From: Xanthobacter autotrophicus Py2 | GTDB lineage: Bacteria > Pseudomonadota > Alphaproteobacteria > Rhizobiales > Xanthobacteraceae | DNA: 64,000 bases | Assembly: GCA_000017645.1 (NCBI GenBank) | Contig: CP000781.1 | Location: 2,653,501 to 2,717,500, forward strand | Direction: 5' to 3' | Shown: positions 51,018-59,544 of the stretch, piece by piece | Layout: every line of letters starts with the position of its first letter | Numbering within the stretch: the first letter of the stretch is position 1 | Program-made: the position numbers and the translations under genes | The notes under the pieces: model-generated | Seen by the model: only the letters and a program-made list of their open reading frames with translations | Database searches by the model: none | What the model was told of the DNA's origin: nothing

Positions 51018-51212
51018 TATAAACCGGTACCGGCAGACTTTGGATCAGTATCGGGTGCGGAGGAGCGCATATCCCATGATCCAGGTCAATGCGCGTGGTC
51101 AACCCATGGATGCAGAATTATACCGCACGCGCCACCACGTATCTGAGCCGCGTCAGGACATGGGTCGCAAGACCGGGCGCGGCCGGATCAGGCGAGAGCG
51201 ATCCGCCGGGGC

Positions 51213-51686
51213 TTACGCCACCAGCGACACCACGGCGGCATTGAGCAGGCTTGCCGCCTCGCGCGGGTTGAGGCGCACCTGAAGGCCCCGCTGGCCGCCG
51301 TTGATGAAGACGGCATCGTGGTGCACCGCCTGCTCTTCCATGGCGGCCGGCACCTTCTTCATCTGCCCGAACGGGCTGATGCCGCCCACCTTGTAGCCGC
51401 TCATGCGCTCGGCGTCGGCCGGCTTCATCATCTGGGCGGACTTGCCGCCGAACGCAGCGGCGAGCTTCTTCATGGACACTTCGTGGTCCGACGGCACGAT
51501 CACGCAGACCGCCTTGCCATCCACCAGCGCCATCAGCGTCTTGAGCACGCGCTCCGGCGCTTCCCCCAGAGCCTCGGCGGCCTGGATGCCGATGCGGTCC
51601 GCGTCGGGGTCATAATCGTAGCTGTGCACGGTGAAGGCGATCTTCGCCTGTTCCAGCATCTTGGTGGCCCGCGTCGCCTTCGACAT
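51213..51686 (-). CDS. ybaK: Cys-tRNA(Pro)/Cys-tRNA(Cys) deacylase, YbaK type
   Basis: A 157-residue YbaK/EbsC protein that hydrolyses Cys mis-charged on tRNA-Pro. Conserved blocks: FTVHSYDYDPDADRIGIQA, LKTLMALVDGKAVCVIVPSD (catalytic Lys in RVLKTL), KKLAAAFGGKSAQMMKPADA and YKVGGISPFGQMKKVP. The start at 51686 puts the conserved region at the right distance from the N-terminus; a longer frame to 51722 is open. The C-terminus is complete. Confidence 0.95.
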   Translation of the reverse strand: MSKATRATKMLEQAKIAFTVHSYDYDPDADRIGIQAAEALGEAPERVLKTLMALVDGKAVCVIVPSDHEVSMKKLAAAFGGKSAQMMKPADAERMSGYKVGGISPFGQMKKVPAAMEEQAVHHDAVFINGGQRGLQVRLNPREAASLLNAAVVSLVA

Positions 51687-51998
51687 CCCGATACATCCTG
51701 TCCCGATCCGGCGGGGACCCATGTTGGTCCGCGCGGACGGTGTTGGGAAGATGCCGGAGCCGTCACGCGGGCCGCACGCCGGTACCCTCGTGCGGCGAAC
51801 CTACAGCGCCGGGGCTCCTTGTTTCACCTCCGTGAAAGTGCGGACCGCGCCCTCAAGAGCGAACAGGCGCGCCCCGCCGATGGGTGGCTTCCGTGGGGGG
51901 CCGGAAGCCGTCCATCCGCAGGGCGTGCCCGGGGGGTCCGTTGCTGGAATGCCTGCCCGGGGCGGCCTCGGGTCCGACCGCCCTGGGCGGGCCTGGCG
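51687..51998. other. Gap between ybaK and the small secreted gene
   Basis: 312 bases. I see no gene, RNA or convincing hairpin. Weak stem possible near GTTTCACCTCCGTGAAAGTG (51829-51840). Confidence 0.4.
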
Positions 51999-52241
51999 TC
52001 AGCCGTTGCCGAGGCCGCGGTCGCCCTGCTCCAGGAACAGGCGGTCCTGCTCGGTGATGGCGTGCTGGTCGTTCTTTTCCGAGAGGGAGTTGAAGGGCTG
52101 GGCAGCCCTGGTGTTCTGGTGGGTGGCCGGGGCGTAGGCGCGGGGCGCCTCCCGCGAGGTGTTCTGGCCGTTCTCCTGGGCCAGGGCGGCGGTGGAGGTG
52201 AGGGCGAGAGCCGAAACGGCGGCGATGATCAGATGACGCAT
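51999..52241 (-). CDS. Small secreted protein of unknown function
   Basis: An 80-residue protein with a signal peptide (RHLIIAAVSALALTSTAALA, cleavage AQE) and a short mature chain rich in Gln, Asn and Thr (NGQNTSREAPRAYAPATHQN) ending RLFLEQGDRGLGNG. Small periplasmic proteins of this type are conserved in close relatives, from memory. It is divergent from the two-component operon at 52635, so it might be its target or input. No domain recognised. Confidence 0.7.
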   Translation of the reverse strand: MRHLIIAAVSALALTSTAALAQENGQNTSREAPRAYAPATHQNTRAAQPFNSLSEKNDQHAITEQDRLFLEQGDRGLGNG

Positions 52242-52634
52242 GGGACTTATTCCTTATGTGATCTCAATCCGTCGAGGCAGGCTGGCTGTGGAAGCGAGTG
52301 CGCTGCCCGATGCCCAGAACCTAGGGGGCGCCTGTCGCAGAACTGTCCCCGAAAACCGCCCGGATCGTCGCCGAATGTCGCGTCCGGCCGCCTCGGGACA
52401 GGCCGTTACATTTGGGACCGGCGGGGCCTTTCGATCGGCGGTTTTCGTCCCCCTCGACGCGCAGTGGTACCGGCGGCCGCGGGGCGCGAAACCGACGCAG
52501 GCACAGGCGAAAGCGCCACGCCTGCGCGCCGCGGCACCGGCGGGATCGCAAATCCGTGAACGGTTACAGTCTGATACACTTTTGCAGTGGGCAAGGCGCG
52601 CGCTCGGCCTATGGTCCTTGAAGGAGCAGAGGAA
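52242..52634. other. Divergent intergenic region ahead of the two-component operon
   Basis: 393 bases without a gene. GTTACAGTCTGATACACTTT (52563-52582) is AT-rich relative to its neighbours and compatible with a -35/-10 for the response regulator. The rest is GC-rich non-coding sequence. Confidence 0.4.
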
Positions 52635-53357
52635 ATGGACAGCGCACCCCACATTGCCATCGTGGACGACCATCGCGACATCCGCGACCTCGTCGGCAAG
52701 TACCTGACCCAGCATGGCTATCGCACCAGCCTCGCGGACAGCGCGGCGGCCCTGCGGCGCCAGCTGGAGCGCGGTGCCGCGCCCGACCTCGTGGTGCTGG
52801 ACGTGATGATGCCGGGCGAGGATGGCCTGTCCCTGTGCCGCTTCCTGCGTAGCACCACCGACCTGCCGGTAATCCTGCTCACCGCCATGGCGGAGGAGAC
52901 CGACCGCATCGTGGGCCTCGAGATCGGCGCCGACGATTATGTGACCAAGCCGTTCAGCCCGCGTGAGCTCTTGGCGCGCATCAAGGCGGTGCTGCGTCGC
53001 GTCCACAGCCTGCCGCCGCAGAAGGGGCACATCGCCGCCAAGACCGTGCGCTTCGACCGCTGGCGGCTGGACGTGGGCCGCCGCGAGCTGATGGCGGAAG
53101 ACGACGTGGCGGTGCCGCTCAGCACCGCCGAGTTTCGCCTGCTGTGCGCCTTCCTCGACCATCCCGGTATCGTGCTGAGCCGCGACCAGCTGCTCGACCT
53201 GACCGCCGGCCGCAGCGCCGATCCGTTCGACCGCAGCATCGACAACCAGGTCAGCCGCCTGCGCAAGAAGGTGGAGGCCGATCCCAAGGTGCCGGCCCTC
53301 ATCAAGACCCACTGGGGCGGGGGCTACAGCCTTGCAGCGGAGGTGGAACGCGCATGA
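52635..53357 (+). CDS. OmpR-family response regulator
   Basis: A 240-residue regulator. The receiver domain has the acidic pair HIAIVDDHRDIRDLVG, phosphoacceptor Asp in DLVVLDVMMPGEDG, Thr in VILLTAMAEE and Lys in DYVTKPFSPRELL. The C-terminal winged helix (about 140-235) has PLSTAEFRLLCAFLDHPGIV and SIDNQVSRLRKKVE. The start at 52635 has AGGA upstream. It is coupled by an ATGA overlap to the kinase gene. Likely acid/stress or envelope regulation; signal unknown. Confidence 0.95.
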   Translation: MDSAPHIAIVDDHRDIRDLVGKYLTQHGYRTSLADSAAALRRQLERGAAPDLVVLDVMMPGEDGLSLCRFLRSTTDLPVILLTAMAEETDRIVGLEIGADDYVTKPFSPRELLARIKAVLRRVHSLPPQKGHIAAKTVRFDRWRLDVGRRELMAEDDVAVPLSTAEFRLLCAFLDHPGIVLSRDQLLDLTAGRSADPFDRSIDNQVSRLRKKVEADPKVPALIKTHWGGGYSLAAEVERA

Positions 53358-54835
53358 TCCGCCTGTTCCGGCGCAGCCTCGCGGCGCGCTTCATCTGTTT
53401 CACCCTGGTCATTCTCGCCCTGTCGCAGGTGGTGGCATTCTGCATCTCGTGGGACCAGCACGGCCAGTCCCTGCGCAAGGTGGCCAAGGGCGAGATGCTG
53501 AGCCGCTGCGCCGCGCTGGTGCGGGTGCTGGAGGCGACGCCGCCGTCGCTTCAGGGCGACATCCTGCGCGCCAGCGACACCAGCCTCACCCGCTACTGGA
53601 TCTCGCCGGATGCGCCCAAGCCGCCCAAGGAGTGGCGCGCCGCCGCCTGGAGGGAGCTTCGCCGGCCGCTGCCGCGGGTCCAATTGCCCATGCACAGCAG
53701 CACGGGGGAGCCGGAGCAGCCGGTGTACCAGCTGCCGAAGGAGCCCACCACGGGCGGCTCGACCGAATGGTTCCCGCTTTCGGGGGAGGCGTGGCCGCTG
53801 CCGACCCCGGCCAAGTTCATCTATCTCGATGACGAGAACGGCATGGGCATCGCGGCGCAGCTGTCCAACGGGTCATGGCTCAACGCGGCGTTTGTGAAGC
53901 CCGGCCACGAGTGGTTCTGGACCGCCCGCTCGCTCACCTTCCTGGCCGCCGCCGGCCTGTTCTTCTGTGTCCTTGCTGTGGTCGCGGCGCAGGGCATCAC
54001 CCGGCCGCTGCGGCGCCTTGCCAACGCGGCGGAAGCCCTCGGCCGGGGCGAGAAGATCGAGCCTTTGCCCGAAAGCGGCCCGGATGATGTGACCGCCATC
54101 GCCTTCAACCGCATGCAGGAGCGCCTGACGCGCTTCGTCGACGACCGCACCCGCATGTTCGCGGCCCTGAGCCACGACCTGCGCACGCCGCTCACCTCCC
54201 TGCGCCTGCGCGCCGAGTTCGTCGCCGACGACGAGCTGCGGGAGAAGATGCTCGGCACCATCGCCGAGATCCAGGGCATGGCGGAGGCAAGCCTTGCCTT
54301 CGTGCGCGCCGACGCCACCGCCGAGACCACCCGCACCGTGGACCTGTCGGCGCTGGTGGAGAGCCTGTGCGACGACCTCGCCGAGATCGGCTGGGACGTG
54401 ACCTTCGAGGAGTCCCCCAAGGTCGGTTGCCGCTGCCGGCCGGATGCGGTGCGCCGCGCCTGCCGCAACCTGGTGGAGAATGCCGTGCGCTACGGCAAGC
54501 GGGCGCGGGTGCGGGTGGAGCGCAGCGGCGATGCCGCGCTGATCGTGGTGGAGGACGACGGGCCGGGCATCGCCGAGGAACTGAAGGAGCAGGTGTTTGC
54601 CCCCTTCTTCCGGCTGGAAAGCTCGCGGTGCATGGAGACCGGCGGCCATGGCCTCGGCCTTGCCATCGTGCGCACGGTGGCGCGCCGCCACGGCGGCGAT
54701 GTCACCCTCGCCAACCGGCCAAGCGGGCTCACCGCCATCTTCAGCCTGCCGCTCGACGGCAGCGCGCCGGTGCTGGAGGCGGAGCCTGTCGGCCGGCCGG
54801 AGCCCGAGCCGCGGGGCCTCGCCGCGACCTCGTGA
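53354..54835 (+). CDS. Membrane sensor histidine kinase, EnvZ type
   Basis: A 493-residue kinase with two TM helices (about residues 11-31 and 195-215) that bound a 160-residue periplasmic domain rich in Pro, then HAMP (QGITRPLRRLANAAEALGRG). The H-box is MFAALSHDLRTPLTSLRLRA. The ATPase has NLVENAVRYGKRARV, VVEDDGPGIAEELKEQV and GGHGLGLAIVRTVA. All catalytic motifs are intact. Partner of the preceding regulator (ATGA overlap). Confidence 0.95.
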   Translation: MIRLFRRSLAARFICFTLVILALSQVVAFCISWDQHGQSLRKVAKGEMLSRCAALVRVLEATPPSLQGDILRASDTSLTRYWISPDAPKPPKEWRAAAWRELRRPLPRVQLPMHSSTGEPEQPVYQLPKEPTTGGSTEWFPLSGEAWPLPTPAKFIYLDDENGMGIAAQLSNGSWLNAAFVKPGHEWFWTARSLTFLAAAGLFFCVLAVVAAQGITRPLRRLANAAEALGRGEKIEPLPESGPDDVTAIAFNRMQERLTRFVDDRTRMFAALSHDLRTPLTSLRLRAEFVADDELREKMLGTIAEIQGMAEASLAFVRADATAETTRTVDLSALVESLCDDLAEIGWDVTFEESPKVGCRCRPDAVRRACRNLVENAVRYGKRARVRVERSGDAALIVVEDDGPGIAEELKEQVFAPFFRLESSRCMETGGHGLGLAIVRTVARRHGGDVTLANRPSGLTAIFSLPLDGSAPVLEAEPVGRPEPEPRGLAATS

Positions 54836-55051
54836 CCTGAGGCGGGCCGAGGCCGTTCCAAGGGGCGGCGCGCCCGCCGCTTCTCCTGAAATCCCAGGCG
54901 GTTGCCGTCGGGTGTCACCGGCCTGACGGGGTGGCGGTCCGGCGGCAGCGGGGGCTTGCGAGGAGCTGCCATGGCCTGCGCGCCCTTTCCCGCGGGCGCC
55001 TGATGGCCTATTTGCGCGCACAAGCTCCCCATCTCCCCGAGATCCCCGCGC
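54836..55051. other. Gap between kinase and ABC-F genes
   Basis: 216 bases. A weak GC stem around GGGCGGCGCGCCCGCCG (54863-54878) may terminate the kinase transcript. No gene seen. Confidence 0.35.
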
Positions 55052-56674
<1,623 letters not shown>

Positions 56675-56683
56675 CGCCGCGGA

Positions 56684-56854
56684 CCGTCATGGCCGGGCTT
56701 GTCCCGGAAGTCGGCTGTTGCCGACTTCCGACTCTGAGAGCGGAACCCGCAAACATGCGGGTTCCGGCCATCCACGCGGTGCGGCCGGCACAGGTTTTCG
56801 CACGCATTCCCAGGTGGTCAGGCGTGGATGGCCGGGACAAGCCCGGGCATGACG
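56684..56854. repeat. Long palindromic repeat (alphaproteobacterial REP/RPE-like)
   Basis: The outer arms CCGTCATGGCCGGGCTTGTC and GACAAGCCCGGGCATGACGG invert over 171 bases; GGCCATCCACGC / GCGTGGATGGCC gives a second nested arm. Inner hairpins GAAGTCGGC-TGTT-GCCGACTTC and GAACCCGCAAACATGCGGGTTC are perfect or nearly so. A partial copy is at 44378. Such elements are common intergenic palindromes in Rhizobiales. Confidence 0.8.
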
Positions 56855-56908
56855 GGGGAATTGCGGCAACACCCCGTGCGCGCCGGCCGACGGTCGGATC
56901 CCTTGGAC

Positions 56909-59068
56909 TCAATAGCGCAGGCGCGCGTAATAGGAGGTCTGCGCCGCCGCGCGGGCCTGCCCGAGGGTGACGATGCCGCGCTGGCGCAGCAGCGGCAGCA
57001 GCTTCAGGAAGATCTCGGCGGTGGCCAGCGCGTCCCCCAGTGCCGTGTGGCGGCCGGAGACGGCGATGCCGAGGCGCGCCGCCATGGCCTCCAGTCCGTG
57101 GCTGTCCTCCCCGGGATGGACGATGGCGGCGAGCAACAGGGTGTCGAGCACCGGCTGGTCGAAGCGCACGCCGCTGGCGTTTTCCTTGAGGGTCAAAAAG
57201 CGCATGTCGAAGGCCACGTTGTGGCCCACCAGAACGGTGTCGGCGGCGAAGGCGTGGAAGGCGGGGAGCACCTGGGGAAGGGTCGGCTTGCCGCGCACCA
57301 TCTCCGGCCGGATGCCGTGCACCGCGATGCCGGCCTCCGGGATGGAGCGCTGCGGGTCCACCAATTGGTCGAAGCATTCGCTGGCGAGCAGCCGGCCGTT
57401 GACGATGCGGGTGGCGCCGATCTGGAGGATTTCGTCGCCGCCGGCGGGATCAAGGCCGGTGGTCTCGGTGTCGAACACCGTATAGGCGATCTCGCCCAGC
57501 GGACGGTCGTCGCTCTCGCGGCTCTGCGCGCTCGCGGCGAACAGGTCGAAATCATAATAGGCCGGGCGGCTGTCGCCGGGGGCCGGCACCGGCGCCACCG
57601 TGCCGGCGGCCACCGGCAGCAGGAAGCGGAACAGGGCCCCCGAGCCGTCGCGCGCATGCTCCAGCCACAATTCTCCGCCGTGCCGTTCCACCACGTCGCG
57701 CACCGTGAGGGGGGAGGGGGCGTCGGAGGTCTGCATGGGGCGGGTCTGCCAGCCGGCGAGGTCGAGGCCGGACCCAGTGCCCTGGAATGCGAGGTCGAGA
57801 TGGGCTCGCCCGCCCGCCGGCGCGAGGCGCAGGGCGAGATTTGGGGCCTTCAGCGTCTCGGACAGGCGCGCGGCGAGGAAGGCGAGGGCCTGGATCAGGG
57901 CGAAGCTGTCCACGCTCAGCCAGAGGTCGGCGTCCACCGCAACCGTGTCCACCGCCTGCCCGGTCTCGGCGGTGATGCGCTGGGCGGCGGCGGCGGCAAG
58001 GTCGGCGCCCAGCATGTCCTGCAGCGGCCAGCGGGTCTTCATGTCGTGGGAGGCGTCGGCGGCGAGCGTGGTGAGGCGCTGGCTCATCACCCCCACCTCG
58101 TCGCGCACCACGGCCTGGAAGCGCTCGCGGTCGGCGGGCTCGAGGTCCGGATAGTCCAGCATGTCGAGGGCGGCCTGCATGCTGGCGAAGGAGGCCCGGC
58201 TCGCCTCCGAGAGGTCGAGCCAGCGGCGATCCTGCCGGGAGCGCGCCTCGTATTCGTCAGTGATGTCGTCCAGCAGCAGCACGAAGCCGGTGACATCGCC
58301 CTTGTCGTCCGCCGCCGCGCGCACCGGGGCCAGCGACACCTGGATGAGATGGCCAAGGGGCGTCGTGGTCACGAAGCGCGCCGAAGCCTGGGCGTCGCCG
58401 CGGGCGATGCGCCGGGCGATGCCTTCGCGGGCATGGTCGATGAGGGCACGGTCGATGACCGCATGGATGGAGCGGCCAAGACCGATCAATTCTGCGCCGG
58501 CCACGCCCCCCGGCGCCTGCGAGAGGGTGCGGAAGAGGGCGCGGGCGCGGGCATTGTAGAGCAGGATCCGCCCTTCGAGATTGAGCACCACCACCGATTG
58601 CTCCAGCTCCGCCATCAGGGCGGCGAGCTGGTCGCGCTGGAGCGCCACGTCGCGGCTGGCCTCGGCGATGAGGCGGGCCATGTCGTCCTGTAGGGCGCGG
58701 CGCTGGCCGGCGAGGGCGTTGATGGCTTCGCCGAGCGCGCGCATGCCGGTACCGGACTGCGGGGGAAGGGGCGGGGCGGCGGCGTCGCCGGCCAGCACGC
58801 GGGTGGCATCGGCGAGACGGGCCGGCGCCTCCCCATAGATGGCATGCAGGCGCAGGGCGACGACGCCGGTGCCGAGCGCGGCCAGGAACCACCACAGCAC
58901 CACCAGCATGCCGTGGCTGTCGATCAGCGGCGCGACGGTGTCGGTGATGGCGGCGCGGTCGGCGGGGCCGAGAGCCGCATAAAGCAAGCCGGCGCCGCCG
59001 AGGAGCCAGAGCCCGAGAAGTGCGCCCGGCGCGAGCACGATCAGCGCCAGGCGCCGGTCGAAGCTCAT
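56909..59068 (-). CDS. Degenerate sensor-kinase-like module fused to DnaQ-type 3'-5' exonuclease
   Basis: A 719-residue membrane protein. Two TM helices (about 8-30 and 50-72) precede a HAMP-like region, a coiled coil and a PAS domain (QSVVVLNLEGRILLYNARAR). A dimerisation/ATPase-like region follows (about 280-500) that lacks an H-box histidine and the N-box. The C-terminal exonuclease (about 535-705) has all DnaQ motifs: VFDTETTGLDPAGGDEILQI (ExoI), VLVGHNVAFDMRFL (ExoII) and RHTALGDALATAEIF (ExoIII with His and Asp). It should cut DNA or RNA 3' ends at the membrane. It ends the five-gene operon, with ATGA overlap to the receiver gene. Combination known in related neighbourhoods, function unknown. 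Confidence 0.9.
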   Translation of the reverse strand: MSFDRRLALIVLAPGALLGLWLLGGAGLLYAALGPADRAAITDTVAPLIDSHGMLVVLWWFLAALGTGVVALRLHAIYGEAPARLADATRVLAGDAAAPPLPPQSGTGMRALGEAINALAGQRRALQDDMARLIAEASRDVALQRDQLAALMAELEQSVVVLNLEGRILLYNARARALFRTLSQAPGGVAGAELIGLGRSIHAVIDRALIDHAREGIARRIARGDAQASARFVTTTPLGHLIQVSLAPVRAAADDKGDVTGFVLLLDDITDEYEARSRQDRRWLDLSEASRASFASMQAALDMLDYPDLEPADRERFQAVVRDEVGVMSQRLTTLAADASHDMKTRWPLQDMLGADLAAAAAQRITAETGQAVDTVAVDADLWLSVDSFALIQALAFLAARLSETLKAPNLALRLAPAGGRAHLDLAFQGTGSGLDLAGWQTRPMQTSDAPSPLTVRDVVERHGGELWLEHARDGSGALFRFLLPVAAGTVAPVPAPGDSRPAYYDFDLFAASAQSRESDDRPLGEIAYTVFDTETTGLDPAGGDEILQIGATRIVNGRLLASECFDQLVDPQRSIPEAGIAVHGIRPEMVRGKPTLPQVLPAFHAFAADTVLVGHNVAFDMRFLTLKENASGVRFDQPVLDTLLLAAIVHPGEDSHGLEAMAARLGIAVSGRHTALGDALATAEIFLKLLPLLRQRGIVTLGQARAAAQTSYYARLRY

Positions 59069-59544
59069 GCCGGCAGGTCCTTCGGCATTTCGCCCGCCGC
59101 GGCGCTGCTCGCCGCCACGGCCCCTGCGGCCGAATCCCGGGCCAGCATGTCCTTCACCTGCTGTACCAGATCGCGGGTGGAGAAGGGCTTGGTGACATAG
59201 GCGTCCGCCCCGGCACCGACGCCGCGCGCCATGTCGGTCTCGCGGCCCTTGGCGGTGAGCATGACGATGCAGGTGGAGCGCACGTCGGCATCGGCCCGCA
59301 CCGCCTCGCACACGTCGAAGCCGGACATGCCGGGCATGGTGGCGTCGAGCAAAACGAGGCGCGGATGTTCGCGGCGGATGGTGTCGAGCGCCTGGCGGCC
59401 GTCACGGGCCACCAGCACGTCGAAGCCCTCGCGCTTCATCATGAATTCCAGCGAGACGACGATATTGGGCTCGTCGTCGGCGATGAGCACCTTGGTGCAG
59501 GCGACGGCGCCGATGGTCGGGGTGGGGCCGGATTGCGGGGTCAT
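59065..59544 (-). CDS. Stand-alone receiver-domain response regulator
   Basis: A 159-residue protein with one receiver domain: KVLIADDEPNIVVSLEFMMK (acidic pair), PRLVLLDATMPGMSGFDV (phosphoacceptor Asp), VMLTAKGRETDMA (Thr) and AYVTKPFSTRDLVQQV (Lys). There is no output domain; the last 30 residues are alanine-rich tail. It likely takes phosphate from the upstream symporter-kinase and acts by protein contact. ATGA overlaps at both ends couple it to the kinase and the exonuclease. The start at 59544 is the first good one; the frame is open to 59697. Confidence 0.94.
   Translation of the reverse strand: MTPQSGPTPTIGAVACTKVLIADDEPNIVVSLEFMMKREGFDVLVARDGRQALDTIRREHPRLVLLDATMPGMSGFDVCEAVRADADVRSTCIVMLTAKGRETDMARGVGAGADAYVTKPFSTRDLVQQVKDMLARDSAAGAVAASSAAAGEMPKDLPA

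Noticed and set aside
48374..51022. 882-codon plus-strand frame opposite the arylsulfatase
   Set aside because: No motifs; antisense shadow of a clear sulfatase.
56828..58693. Long plus-strand frame opposite the exonuclease fusion gene
   Set aside because: Composition and lack of motifs mark it as a shadow.
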